From Bifidobacterium santillanense (GTDB lineage: Bacteria; Actinomycetota; Actinomycetes; Actinomycetales; Bifidobacteriaceae), in NCBI RefSeq assembly GCF_018555385.1, contig NZ_JAFEJS010000001.1, positions 248,001 to 312,000 on the forward strand: a DNA stretch of 64,000 nt. Reading direction: 5' to 3'. Below, piece after piece: positions 1 to 9,670 of the stretch. How positions within the stretch are numbered: position 1 is the first letter of the stretch; each line of letters opens with the position of its first letter. A program made the translations under genes and the position numbers. The notes beneath the pieces were generated by a model. The model was not told where the DNA came from. It did not search any database and was given only the letters and a program-made list of their open reading frames with translations.

Positions 1-1494
1 CGGATACACGCGCTTGCTGGACAGCGCGGCCGCCGTGGCGGGGACGAAGCCCCGATGATCGACGACGATCGCGTGTCCGATGGTGTCGATGCCGCGACGT
101 CCGGCGCGGCCGGTCAGCTGGGTGAACTCCCCCGGCGTCAGCGCCACATGTCCGGTGCCGTCGAACTTCTCGAGCTTCTCGACCACCACGCATCGGGCGG
201 GCATGTTGATGCCGAGGGCCAGCGTCTCGGTGGCGAACACCATCTTGACCAGCCCCTCCTCGAACAGCCGTTCGACGATCTGTCTGAACAGGGCGATCAT
301 GCCTGCATGGTGGGAGGCGAACCCCTCCTCGAGTGCGAAGCGGAAACGGGAGAAACCGAGCGCCTTCAGATCGTCCTGCGACAACTGTCCCTCGACCATC
401 TCGTCGACGATGGCGCGGATGCGTTTCGCCTCCTGCTCGCTGGTGAGTTCGAGACCGGCGTTGATGCACTGCTCGACGGCCTGGTCGCAGCCGTTGCGGG
501 AGAAGATGAAGTAGATGCCGGGCAGCATGTCGAGGAAGTTGAGCTCGTCGACGACGGCCCATCGTTTCGGCGTATGGCGTTCGGGCTTGTGCGCCGAGGC
601 TCCCCCACGACCCCTGCCCACATGGCGTCCATGGTCACGACCCTTGCGCGGATGCTCCGCCCCGGCGCGTCTTGCCGCGCGGCGGTCGAGCTGGTCGAGA
701 CGGTTGGCGAGTTCGGGATTGACCTTGGTGGTCTGCTCGCCCTTGTCGTCACGCTGGTACAGGTCGATGATCTCGGGCTCGGTGCGGTCGTCCTGCTGCA
801 GGATGACGTGCTGCTCGAGCGGGACCGGCCGTCGTTCGGAGACGACGAGCTCGGTTTCGCCACGCACGGATGAGATCCACTTGCCGAAATCCTCGACGTT
901 GGACACGGTCGCGGACAGCGCCACGATGCGGACACGTTCGGGCAGGTGGATGATGACCTCCTCCCACACCGGTCCGCGGAACCGATCGGCGAGGTAGTGC
1001 ACCTCGTCGAGGATCACGTATCGCAGCGCGTCGAGCGTGGCGGAGTGCTCGTAGAGCATATTGCGCAGAACCTCGGTGGTCATCACGACGATGTCCGCTT
1101 CGGAGTTGATCGAGGTGTCGCCGGTGAGCAGCCCCACCTTGTCCGGGCCGTACACGTCGACGAGATCGTGGTACTTCTGGTTGCTCAGCGCCTTGATCGG
1201 CGTCGTGTAGAACGCCTTGACGTTGCGCTCCTGCGCAAGATAGACGGCGAAGTCGGCGACGACCGTCTTGCCGGCGCCCGTGGGGGCCGCGACCAGCACG
1301 TTGCGTCCGGCCTCGAGGGCGTCGTTCGCCTGCGTCTGGAAGTCGTCGAGATCGAACGGCAGGGTGTTCGCGAACCGGGCGGCCACGCTCATGGCCTTGG
1401 TCTGCCGTTTTCTGAATGCCGCGTACCGCGCGGCGGGAGATGTCGTGTCGTGTTCGTCGTCGTGATTGCGCCGTGTGCTGTTCTTCTTGCTCAT
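1..1494 (-). CDS. helY: DEAD/DEAH-box helicase, HelY/Ski2-like, C-terminus cut by window edge
   Basis: This is a superfamily 2 ATP-dependent nucleic-acid helicase that probably remodels RNA in the cytoplasm. About 498 residues are visible. Walker A APTGAGKT lies at about residues 69-76, the DEVH box at 163-166, the SAT motif at about 194-196, and motif VI QLTGRAGRRG near the window edge. The Ski2/Mtr4-type arrangement and the actinobacterial neighbourhood (downstream of a PafBC-like protein) match HelY. The start at 1494 opens with MSKKNSTRR and lies 3 bases beyond the stop of the small membrane gene, so the two are almost certainly co-transcribed. The reading frame is still open at base 1, so the rest of the protein, including the Ski2-type C-terminal domains, is outside the window. 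The family call is secure; the exact substrate is not known. Confidence 0.93.
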   Translation of the reverse strand, partial: MSKKNSTRRNHDDEHDTTSPAARYAAFRKRQTKAMSVAARFANTLPFDLDDFQTQANDALEAGRNVLVAAPTGAGKTVVADFAVYLAQERNVKAFYTTPIKALSNQKYHDLVDVYGPDKVGLLTGDTSINSEADIVVMTTEVLRNMLYEHSATLDALRYVILDEVHYLADRFRGPVWEEVIIHLPERVRIVALSATVSNVEDFGKWISSVRGETELVVSERRPVPLEQHVILQQDDRTEPEIIDLYQRDDKGEQTTKVNPELANRLDQLDRRAARRAGAEHPRKGRDHGRHVGRGRGGASAHKPERHTPKRWAVVDELNFLDMLPGIYFIFSRNGCDQAVEQCINAGLELTSEQEAKRIRAIVDEMVEGQLSQDDLKALGFSRFRFALEEGFASHHAGMIALFRQIVERLFEEGLVKMVFATETLALGINMPARCVVVEKLEKFDGTGHVALTPGEFTQLTGRAGRRGIDTIGHAIVVDHRGFVPATAAALSSKRVYP

Positions 1495-1497
1495 CTA

Positions 1498-1818
1498 TTA
1501 TCCGAGAACGCCGTTGCGCCAGCGCCGCCACGCTTCGACATGGCGGCCGCGCTTGGCTTCCTTTCTTAGGATCACGCCGATATGCGCCTGTTCATAGCGT
1601 TCGGCTGCGGTCTTCAACGGTTGGGTGAACACCGGAGGTTCCTCGCCTGTGCCCGACTCGTACGGTTCCCCCATACGTGCGAGACGCTCGCCGACCTGCG
1701 CGCCGGTGTCCGAGACCACGCCCAATGCGGCGATGGCCCGTCGGACCGCATAGATGCCGCCGATGACGATCATGGCGATCATGAACAGGACCAGCAGCAG
1801 CCATATCCACCAAGGCAT
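1498..1818 (-). CDS. small single-pass membrane protein in the pafBC-helY operon
   Basis: This 106-residue protein begins with MPWWIWLLLVLFMIAMIVIGG, a single N-terminal membrane segment at roughly residues 3-25, followed by a soluble, charged tail. It is too short and lacks the FG hinge expected of TatA, although in many actinobacteria tatA-tatC occupy this slot between pafC and helY. A good ribosome site (GGAAAGGAGA type) precedes ATG 1818. It sits 64 bases after the WYL regulator and 3 bases before the helicase, so it belongs to the same operon. No family is recognised. It could anchor or localise an operon partner, but that is inference from position only. Confidence 0.8.
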   Translation of the reverse strand: MPWWIWLLLVLFMIAMIVIGGIYAVRRAIAALGVVSDTGAQVGERLARMGEPYESGTGEEPPVFTQPLKTAAERYEQAHIGVILRKEAKRGRHVEAWRRWRNGVLG

Positions 1819-1882
1819 GGTTCGATCTCCTTTCCGTATCCCGTTCGGACGAGCCGTCCGGCAATCGATTCCCTCCGGTCGG

Positions 1883-3796
1883 TCAGTCCTCGTCCCGCGC
1901 GACGACGCTCAACTCCCGTTGCGCACGGGCGACGATCATCGTGCGCAACGTTTCGGGCGCAACGGCGACGATGTGGCGTGCGTGCGCGATGCAGAACGCG
2001 ACGAACCACGAGTCGGAGGAGACGATGAGGTTGACCTTCTCCCCCTGTCCGCAGGGCTCCACCGTGGCTCCGGGCAGGTTCTTGACGAACGCCATGTCCT
2101 TCGCATCGGTGATGAACGCCGCGGCGGTGCCGTTGTCGAAGCTCCACTTGCGCAGCTCGCTCAGCGGCATGTCCGGAATGTCCAGTTTGGTGGTCGGCTC
2201 GACGAGACGCGCCTGCTCGATGCGCGCGATGCGCAGCACCTGCCAGGTGCGCGGCTTGCCGTTTGCCTTGTTGATGGCCGGGTTCTTCAGAACGATGTCC
2301 TGCTTGTCGGCGGGGGCCGCCTTGGACACGTCGGTCCACACGGCCACGTAGTACACGCCTTCGTCCACATAGATCTTGACCGGTGCGACGAGGCGGCGTC
2401 GGTTGTTGCCGGCCCCGTCCGTGTACGTCATGTCAAGCAGGGAACGCGAGGTGATGGCCCGCTTGACCACGCCGAAGTTGTGCGGTTCGAGCTCGTATCC
2501 GGTCAGGCTCAGCCACGGGGTCTGACCGGGCTTGACGTGCTGGTGCAGCCGATGGTACAGGCTTTCGGCCTGCGCGCGCTGCTCGTCGGGCAGCAGCGGC
2601 GAATGCGCCAGATAGCTCACCGACGCGGTCAGCATGCTCAGATACTGCGGCGAGATGCCGGCGAGACGTTCCAGACCGAGCGAGTTGGTGGCCGAGACGA
2701 TGCCTTCGGCGTCCAGCAGGGACCAGTCGATGTCGAAGAACTGGCTGCCGGCCATCTCGCCGTCGTCGGAGACGGTGGTGAGCGTGTTGATGTCCTTGTG
2801 GATCACGTTGACGGACTTCTTGAGCTCCTCGGGCGTGCGAGGACGACCGATGAACCGCTCGGCGAGTTCCTCGAGAGAGAACTCCTCACCCAGATGAGCC
2901 GAGAGGAACAGCATCAGACGCAGACGACGGTCCACCTCGCTGCCGGTCTGGAACGAGGACTTCTTGGAACGCTGCTTGGCGTTCTCGTCGTCGCCGGGTT
3001 CGCCGGTTTCGGAGATCGTGTCGGCGTCCGCGAGGACGGCGGCCTTCCGCTCCGCGTCGGCGTCGGCCAGCACCAGGGCCTCGGCCGCGACAAGACGACG
3101 ATGGAATGCGTCCGCCGCCTCCTGCGGACTGACGATCGAGGCGCCCGGATGCTCGAGCACATACATCGCCAGATCATCGGAATCGGTGTATGCGACGTTG
3201 ATGTGCTCGCCGTCCACATCGATGGTGGCGGCGAAACGACGGGAGTCGATGACCTTGACGAGCGCGTCAGGAATGGTCTGGGTGCCCAGCCCCGGGGCGA
3301 TCGAATCGAGGCCGAGACCGGGAATCGGCGTCTGAGGCACGCGCGGCGCCGTACGCGAGGCATGGCTGTTCGCCACCGGCTGATCGGATTCGCTCGACAT
3401 CGACATCGAGCGTGCGAGATAGTTCGCAGCGGCCAGAACGGGCATATCCTCGGGGTCGAAACGCAGACGTACGCGGGGTTCGTCGCCGAGCTGCAGTCGG
3501 TATGAGGCGAAGTCCTGCCCTTCCGACTTGGAAGAGTATTCCGGCTGCCGGGATTCGATGGCGATGCCCATCGCCGCGAGCTTGGCGCGATCGCGCTGGA
3601 ACTGCTTGGCGAACGCCGCCTTGGCGGCCTGATCCGCCAGTTCGCCGTAGGAGTCGGCATACGCCTTCACACGCTGAGCGATCTGACGTGAGGTGAGCCA
3701 CTGCGGGAACGCGGATGACAACACGGCCAGCACATCGAGCTCGTGCTTGCCCCACTTGTCCGAAAACCGCCGCCGTCCGGTACTACCTTCTGCCAT
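1883..3796 (-). CDS. WYL-domain transcriptional regulator, fused PafB-PafC-like protein
   Basis: This 637-residue protein looks like PafB and PafC joined. A first winged-helix segment lies near residues 14-50 (LDVLAVLSSAFPQWLTSRQI). A second helix-turn-helix begins near residue 290 (RRLRLMLFLSAHLGEEFSLE). WYL-type ligand-binding regions follow each, the second including VYYVAVWTD. In mycobacteria PafBC is the activator of the RecA-independent DNA damage response, and its genes adjoin tatAC and helY, as the small membrane gene and helicase do here. The high-GC neighbourhood and synteny support the assignment. An AT-rich promoter region lies upstream. The linker between the halves (about residues 130-290) is low in complexity and acidic. 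Role in DNA damage is inferred from the family. Confidence 0.85.
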   Translation of the reverse strand: MAEGSTGRRRFSDKWGKHELDVLAVLSSAFPQWLTSRQIAQRVKAYADSYGELADQAAKAAFAKQFQRDRAKLAAMGIAIESRQPEYSSKSEGQDFASYRLQLGDEPRVRLRFDPEDMPVLAAANYLARSMSMSSESDQPVANSHASRTAPRVPQTPIPGLGLDSIAPGLGTQTIPDALVKVIDSRRFAATIDVDGEHINVAYTDSDDLAMYVLEHPGASIVSPQEAADAFHRRLVAAEALVLADADAERKAAVLADADTISETGEPGDDENAKQRSKKSSFQTGSEVDRRLRLMLFLSAHLGEEFSLEELAERFIGRPRTPEELKKSVNVIHKDINTLTTVSDDGEMAGSQFFDIDWSLLDAEGIVSATNSLGLERLAGISPQYLSMLTASVSYLAHSPLLPDEQRAQAESLYHRLHQHVKPGQTPWLSLTGYELEPHNFGVVKRAITSRSLLDMTYTDGAGNNRRRLVAPVKIYVDEGVYYVAVWTDVSKAAPADKQDIVLKNPAINKANGKPRTWQVLRIARIEQARLVEPTTKLDIPDMPLSELRKWSFDNGTAAAFITDAKDMAFVKNLPGATVEPCGQGEKVNLIVSSDSWFVAFCIAHARHIVAVAPETLRTMIVARAQRELSVVARDED

Positions 3797-4032
3797 TAGT
3801 CCTCACGTATCGTTAGTCTTTAATTTCAACTGCGTGTATACGCAACTTCCATCTATATTACGGTGTTTTTCTAGCGTGGGGTGTCTTTTCGTTAAATTTC
3901 GATCGCGAATCTTATGAAATACGCCGTTTCTGGCCGTTTTCGCCCGACAAAACCCGTACGATCGGCGGAAACCGCCCGGGCCGTGTGCCGGTGCCGAACG
4001 CGACGACGGCGTGTCGCGACGATCTCGGACTC
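3797..4032. promoter_or_regulatory. AT-rich promoter region of the WYL/helicase operon
   Basis: This 236-base gap is markedly AT-rich compared with its surroundings. On the minus strand it holds a TAATAT -10 candidate (3855-3860) upstream of the WYL gene. A short palindrome, TGCGT-GTAT-ACGCA (3831-3844), lies just downstream of that -10, a place suited to autoregulation. The 3' end of the neighbouring small gene is at 4033. No coding potential is evident. Confidence 0.5.
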
Positions 4033-4293
4033 TCAGGCGGTGGCCACCAGCTCGTTCACCCACATGCGTGCGTCATGCAGGGCATCGAACGACTCGTGGA
4101 TGACCATGCGATCCATCGACGTGGCGACGGCCTTGTGCTCGAGGGACTCCGGCAGTCCATACGAATCGGGGACGATGACCATGGCGTCGTACGTGAGATT
4201 CGGCGTCAGGCGGGTGATGCGCGCCTCGACGCCCTCCGGCGCGTCGGCAAGCACGGCCTGATAGTCGAAGACGGAATGCTGCTTGATGAACAT
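4033..4293 (-). CDS. hypothetical protein, 86 residues
   Basis: I do not recognise this family. The protein starts MFIKQHSVFDYQ at 4293, preceded by GAAAGGACC at a good distance; an in-frame upstream extension to 4398 lacks a ribosome site and reads like non-coding sequence. It is a small soluble protein without signal peptide or membrane segment, with a mixed alpha/beta look (VEARITRLTPNLTYDAMVIVP). It is monocistronic, facing away from the next small gene. The short length and good start make it likely real, but its function cannot be stated. Confidence 0.65.
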   Translation of the reverse strand: MFIKQHSVFDYQAVLADAPEGVEARITRLTPNLTYDAMVIVPDSYGLPESLEHKAVATSMDRMVIHESFDALHDARMWVNELVATA

Positions 4294-4492
4294 GATGTTT
4301 GGTCCTTTCGGTGATGGAGACAGGGCCGACACCCATAGGGGCGCGTCCGGCCCTCCGGTTTCGGAATGATGGGGAAAATACAGAAAATCTGACGACACCG
4401 ATGTCGATGTATGGCAAGTTAACCCACAGTCGGGACAATCGGCGGCTAAGCTGGAGGATAGACAAACGAATCGACGTCAGGGAGGTTGTTGA

Positions 4493-4681
4493 ATGACGGC
4501 GAAACCCATGAGCCGGGAAGAGATGCTGAAGATGCTGCGCGCCCACGATGGCGAGGTTCCCGAGGAGTGCTCCATGATCGACGGCCTCGAGCTGGCGCGC
4601 AACACGCTCACCGCCATGCCGACGCTCGAGGAGCTGGCGCGCAAGGAGCAGGGGCGCCTGGGGGTTCATACCCGCAAATAG
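4493..4681 (+). CDS. small hypothetical protein, 62 residues
   Basis: This short gene has a strong ribosome site (GGGAGGTTGTTGA) directly before ATG 4493. The product, starting MTAKPMSREEMLKML, is charged, helical and soluble, with no membrane segment or cysteine. It ends in HTRK. It stands alone between a divergent small gene and the lipoprotein gene 122 bases downstream. No family is recognised. The ribosome site and codon use support it as a real gene. Confidence 0.6.
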   Translation: MTAKPMSREEMLKMLRAHDGEVPEECSMIDGLELARNTLTAMPTLEELARKEQGRLGVHTRK

Positions 4682-4803
4682 CGAATGCATGCATGGCGTG
4701 CGCGTAGGATGGTGCATCCGTACGCGACGGTCTCCTGCGCCCATTTCATGTCGCAGCGAGCCGGACGCCGACGTTTCCGCCGACGATAAGGAGAAGATCC
4801 CGC

Positions 4804-5580
4804 ATGCCATCCATGCTCACCCGTGCAACCGCCGGACTGGTCGCCGCACTGCTTGCGCTCGCCCTGGGCGGATGCACGGCGAATGATGTCGACTCGGTGC
4901 TGTCCGAGGCGAAGAAGTACGCCGACAGTTCGCGGTCGTCCTCCGGTTCCGCCTCGGCCGCCGACGACGGGTCGTGGGACGAGGCCTCGGCACCGAACTA
5001 CTACAAGGTGACCGGCTCCGCCGATTTTACGTCGGCCGGAACGATGCCCGACGCCGGCACGATCCGATATTCGGAACCGGACGCGTTGGGGCGTTCCGGC
5101 ATGGCCGTCGGCGTGATCACGTATTCGCTCATGGAATCCGGATCCTCGCGGGATCGCGACATGCCCGATAGGATCACCGGTTGGCCCGAAGACAACCCGA
5201 AGGTCGAGATCGTGTTCAGTGACGGCGACAAGTACCACGGCTATCTGTTCAACCGTTCACATCTCATCGCCAAATCGCTCGGCGGCGAGGATTCGGCCCG
5301 CAACATGATCACCGGAACCCGAACCCAGAACGTCGGAGACAACGACGCGACCCCCGGCGGCATGGCCTACACCGAGAACGAGGCTCGCGAATGGCTGCGT
5401 TCGCGCAGGGACGGCACGATCGAATACATGGCCACTCCGAAATACACGGGCGACGAGCTGCTCCCCCGCACGGTCGACGTCGACATCAGGACCTCCGACG
5501 GTTCCATCGACGAGCACGTCGTCACCTACAACACGGCGGCCGGATACGACATCGACTATTCCCGGGGCGGCGTATTGTGA
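4804..5580 (+). CDS. secreted lipoprotein, DNA/RNA non-specific endonuclease (EndA/NucM type)
   Basis: This 258-residue protein probably acts outside the membrane to degrade nucleic acids. A signal peptide with lipobox LGGC puts the lipidated cysteine at residue 24. A serine-rich linker (about 40-60) follows. The nuclease domain includes YLFNRSHLIAKSLGG, in which RSH replaces the usual DRGH of the beta-beta-alpha-metal nucleases, and a downstream NMITGTRTQN segment with the metal-binding asparagine region. The ribosome site AAGGAGAAG precedes ATG 4804. The next gene overlaps its stop codon, so the two are translationally coupled. Nutritional DNA scavenging or competence-linked roles are possible; only the nuclease fold is well supported. 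Confidence 0.85.
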   Translation: MPSMLTRATAGLVAALLALALGGCTANDVDSVLSEAKKYADSSRSSSGSASAADDGSWDEASAPNYYKVTGSADFTSAGTMPDAGTIRYSEPDALGRSGMAVGVITYSLMESGSSRDRDMPDRITGWPEDNPKVEIVFSDGDKYHGYLFNRSHLIAKSLGGEDSARNMITGTRTQNVGDNDATPGGMAYTENEAREWLRSRRDGTIEYMATPKYTGDELLPRTVDVDIRTSDGSIDEHVVTYNTAAGYDIDYSRGGVL

Positions 5581-5972
5581 ACGACATGGATCGCGTGCGT
5601 ATAGTCTTCGAATTCCCCGACAGGGCGTCCGCGCGCGCGTGGCTGTTCCGCCTGCGCGAATTGGGATTGGAGTCGCCGAAGGCGATCGTGGACGACGAGC
5701 AGCCGCTCAACGTCAAACGCAACGGGCCGAAGCTGGCCCGCTGGCTGCTCACCCATGAGGGATGGCACCCGGTCGCGGATGCGGCCAACCGCTCCGCCGC
5801 GCGCAAGGCGGCCTACAAGATCAACACCGGTGTCCGCCGCGGGTTCGAAACCGGTGCGTTCGAGGCCCGAGCCCGTCTCGACGAGAGCGGTTCGTGGATC
5901 GTCGAGGCCCGCGTGCGTCCGAGTCGTGTCGAAAGCCCGGACACGGCGGCGGACATGGATCCGTTGTTCTGA
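5577..5972 (+). CDS. hypothetical protein coupled to the nuclease lipoprotein
   Basis: This protein of about 131 residues starts with GTG at 5577, overlapping the lipoprotein stop in a GTGA arrangement typical of translational coupling; ATG 5586 (MDRVRIVFEF) is an alternative. It is soluble and basic, with a short beta-rich N-terminus followed by helices around WLLTHEGWHPVADAANR. No family is recognised. Its coupling to the nuclease gene suggests joint expression. A nuclease immunity or inhibitor role is conceivable from the arrangement but nothing in the sequence proves it. Confidence 0.65.
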   Translation: MNDMDRVRIVFEFPDRASARAWLFRLRELGLESPKAIVDDEQPLNVKRNGPKLARWLLTHEGWHPVADAANRSAARKAAYKINTGVRRGFETGAFEARARLDESGSWIVEARVRPSRVESPDTAADMDPLF

Positions 5973-5983
5973 CCATCCCCGGT

Positions 5984-6033
5984 CGCACGGCGGTTCCCGC
6001 GTCGCGTCGCCGCGTCATGGAAACCGCCGTGCG
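5984..6033. terminator. bidirectional terminator between converging genes
   Basis: Arms CGCACGGCGGTT (5984-5995) and AACCGCCGTGCG (6022-6033) form a 12-bp perfect stem with a 26-base loop between the converging hypothetical gene and the ABC permease gene. There is no clear T-tract. Confidence 0.6.
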
Positions 6034-6049
6034 GGAATGATTCGAGCCG

Positions 6050-8701
6050 TCACTCCGGGCTCTTCAGCGCGCCGACCATGTCGATGCGGTCGAGGGCCCT
6101 GTCGGTGGCCTTGCCTACCAGCACGGTGAACGCGAACGCCAGCACGGCGGCCGCCACATAGCAGAACCACTTCACGTTCGGCACGATGTCCATGCCGGGC
6201 AGATCGAGCCTGCTCACGAGGAATCCGAGCAGCGCCCTGCCGCACGGCAGTCCGATCGCGATGCCGAAGCCGGAGAGCAGCATCATCTCCTTGTCCACGT
6301 AGCCGTGGACCTCGCGCCGGCGGAAGCCCAGCACCTTGATGGTGGCGAGTTCGCGTTCATGCTCGGAGATGTTCGTGGAGGCGAGCGTGTAGAGCACCAC
6401 GATCGCGAGGACGGCGGCCATGACCACGATGAATCCGATCATCACGAAGAAGATCATGAAGCTCCTGGAGAAGTCGCGTTCCTGCCGGGCGGAGCTCGTG
6501 ACCGACAGATACCCGTCCTGTTCGGACAGACGGTCGGCGAACGCGATCTGCGCGTCGTCTCCGCCCCTCACGTCGATGAGGTCGGCGTTGGGAGCGTAGT
6601 CGGCGTCGAACGCCTTCTCGTACGTCGACCGCGTCATGAACACGACGTTGCCGGTGTAGTACCGCGCGACGGCGTGGACGTCGAATTCGGCGGAGTTCGC
6701 CATCCGGTCGGTCACGTCGACCCGGTCGCCCTTCGCGAGCGACAGTCTGGCAGCCGCGTTCGTCGTCACGACGACGCCGTCCTTTTCGAGCCCGATGGGA
6801 GCGCCGTCGGCCGTATGCAGATTGATGTAGCCGTCGAGCGACTTCCCGTCGGGGACGACCATGAGCTGCGCGGTGAGCTGTCCGTCGGCCGCATCGCCGT
6901 GACCGTCCGTGCCGGACAGGGTGACCGACCCCAACTGCAGCGGCAGCGAGGAGCGCACGTCGGCGTTCCCGTCAAGCCTTCGCTGCGCGTCGTCGTGATC
7001 GGCGGCGGAGGTCACGGCCATCACGTCATAGACGGAGACCTCGCCGTGCTGCCGCGGCATCAGGGTGAGCGCGGACGAGCCCATGCCGAACCCCGCGGTC
7101 ATGAGTGCGGTGCATCCGAGCACTCCGATGATCACCATGAACGCGCGTGACTTGTACCGGAACAGGTTGCGCGCGTTCACCTTGCCGAGGAACGTGAGGT
7201 GGTTCCAGATGAACCCGACATGCTGCAGCATGATCGTGCGTCCCGCCTTCGGCGCCTTCGGACGCATGAGCTCGGCCGGTTGCAGCCGGAGCGAGCCCGC
7301 GCAGGCGACGGCCGCCGTTCCGGTGATGACGACGGCGAACAGCAGCACTCCCCCGATCGCCAGCCGCGGGTCGACGAACAGCGGGTACGAGGGCAGCACA
7401 TAGATGCGGCTGATGAGCCGTCGCGTGAACACGAACGGCAGGCCGATAAGGCCCAGCAGATCGCCGATGAGCCCGCCGAGCAGGCATGCGGCGCCTGAAT
7501 AGACGAGGTATTTGAGCATCGTCTCGCGTCGCGTGTAGCCGAGCGCCTTGTACGTGCCGATGAGCCCGCGGTCCTCCTCCACCATGCGCGTGACGGCCGT
7601 GAGGCTCACCAGTAGCGCGATGACGAGGAACAACGCCGGGAAGAGCGTGCCGAGTCGGGCGATCATCTCGCTCTGGGTCTTCACGTCCTCGTAGCTGGTG
7701 ACGTCGCTGCGGTCGCGGACGATCCACTTGGCGTCCGGAATCGAATCGTCTACCTTGTCCCGGATGCTCCGTTCCGCCTCGTCGAGCTTCTCCCGCGCGG
7801 CGGTCTTCGCCGGAAGCCCGTCGGGCATCGCGTCGATCATGGAGCGCTGGCCGTCGAGCTTCGCCATGGCCTTGTCGACGGCTTCCTCGCGCACGGAGTC
7901 GGTGCGTGCCCGCTCCCGCTTCGATTGGATCGCGGAGAGCGCGTTCCTCGTCTTCGCGACCGTCGCGAGGTAGTCGTCGTCGTACGTGTCCATCGGTTTC
8001 GCTCCGTCGATCGTGAGGACGACGGACGTGTACGGCGCGTCGGCGTCTGCGACGGCATCGGACGCGACGAACATCGGATAGACGGTCTTCGCCCCGGAGA
8101 CGAGCGCGAGCGGACCGTTCGGGTTCACGATGTCGTTCGGGTCGATGACGACGCCGACGATCGTGTATGCGCCGTCGTCGAACGTGCCGTTCGGGCCTCC
8201 GGTGCCGGAACCGGCGGCGGTCGTCGTCATCGAATCGTCGGGCGTGAAGCGCAGCGTGTCGCCGACGCGTCTGCCGCTGTCGTCGAGGTATTGGCTTGTG
8301 ACGGCGATCTCGTGGCCGGTCTTCGGCAGACGTCCGTCGACGAGATACGGGCCGTCGATGCCGTGGTCCGTGGTCGTCGTCACCGTGGCCGAGGCGCGTT
8401 CTCCGTCGATTCCGGTGGTGACGCTCTGCGAGCGGACTCCGGCGGCCGTGGAGACGCCGTCGACGTCGCGCAGGGCGGCGATGTCGTCGTCATCGAAACC
8501 GAGCGTGGAGACGATCGACACGTCGTGCATGTTCGCGTCGTCGAAGAAGTCGTCGAGTCCGGCGCGGATGTCGCGTCCGACGGAGTTGAGTCCGCCGAGC
8601 ATCATCACGCCGACCGCCACGATGATCGTCATCGCGGCGAAGCGTCTGCCGTTGCCCCGGATCGCGCGCCATGCGTCCTTCCATAGTGCGGTCTTCCTCA
8701 T
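6050..8701 (-). CDS. ABC transporter permease, FtsX/MacB-like, 883 residues
   Basis: This large permease has the two-FtsX-domain layout. One N-terminal membrane segment lies near residues 20-40. A long extracytoplasmic region follows, with a probable coiled coil at about 240-310. Three segments at about 345-465 form the first FtsX domain. A second copy begins with the segment near 520. A second extracellular domain spans about 545-740, and the terminal segments at about 745-870 form the second FtsX domain. Such proteins export or sense lipids, peptides or antibiotics rather than importing solutes. The gene follows its ATPase by 16 bases, and the pair diverges from a TetR regulator, so it is likely an inducible exporter. 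The substrate cannot be told from sequence. Confidence 0.9.
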   Translation of the reverse strand: MRKTALWKDAWRAIRGNGRRFAAMTIIVAVGVMMLGGLNSVGRDIRAGLDDFFDDANMHDVSIVSTLGFDDDDIAALRDVDGVSTAAGVRSQSVTTGIDGERASATVTTTTDHGIDGPYLVDGRLPKTGHEIAVTSQYLDDSGRRVGDTLRFTPDDSMTTTAAGSGTGGPNGTFDDGAYTIVGVVIDPNDIVNPNGPLALVSGAKTVYPMFVASDAVADADAPYTSVVLTIDGAKPMDTYDDDYLATVAKTRNALSAIQSKRERARTDSVREEAVDKAMAKLDGQRSMIDAMPDGLPAKTAAREKLDEAERSIRDKVDDSIPDAKWIVRDRSDVTSYEDVKTQSEMIARLGTLFPALFLVIALLVSLTAVTRMVEEDRGLIGTYKALGYTRRETMLKYLVYSGAACLLGGLIGDLLGLIGLPFVFTRRLISRIYVLPSYPLFVDPRLAIGGVLLFAVVITGTAAVACAGSLRLQPAELMRPKAPKAGRTIMLQHVGFIWNHLTFLGKVNARNLFRYKSRAFMVIIGVLGCTALMTAGFGMGSSALTLMPRQHGEVSVYDVMAVTSAADHDDAQRRLDGNADVRSSLPLQLGSVTLSGTDGHGDAADGQLTAQLMVVPDGKSLDGYINLHTADGAPIGLEKDGVVVTTNAAARLSLAKGDRVDVTDRMANSAEFDVHAVARYYTGNVVFMTRSTYEKAFDADYAPNADLIDVRGGDDAQIAFADRLSEQDGYLSVTSSARQERDFSRSFMIFFVMIGFIVVMAAVLAIVVLYTLASTNISEHERELATIKVLGFRRREVHGYVDKEMMLLSGFGIAIGLPCGRALLGFLVSRLDLPGMDIVPNVKWFCYVAAAVLAFAFTVLVGKATDRALDRIDMVGALKSPE

Positions 8702-8717
8702 ATCTGATGCGCCTCCC

Positions 8718-9419
<702 letters not shown>

Positions 9420-9577
9420 GATGGTTTTTCTCCCTTGGGGGAACGGTTCGCGTTTCCCCATGCGTATGTGTGACTTCCTTCGATTGCAATCGCATTACAA
9501 GAAATACATCAGCATGTCGGTTTGCAAAAACCACGCAATCGCACATTATGTCGGGTTTCCGCCGCGTGCATGACATC

Positions 9578-9602
9578 ACAACCCGATACGATGTCGGGTT
9601 GT
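9578..9602. promoter_or_regulatory. TetR-type operator between ABC exporter and tetR
   Basis: Perfect inverted repeat ACAACCCGA-7 bases-TCGGGTTGT. A second half-site, ATGTCGGGTTT, occurs at about 9548-9557. The sites lie in the shared upstream region of the exporter operon (minus) and the TetR gene (plus), so one regulator can control both. Confidence 0.7.
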
Positions 9603-9670
9603 CGGGAAGGACGGCGCCGACGGAGCCGGGAACCGGAGTCGCGGCGGACGACGAGGAACGGGAGACCAAC

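Noticed and set aside
1498..1818. TatA
   Set aside because: Position fits, but the FG hinge and amphipathic helix of TatA are missing.
1754..3505. 583-codon plus-strand frame opposite the WYL regulator
   Set aside because: It is the antisense of a well-conserved regulator and has no ribosome site or known domain.
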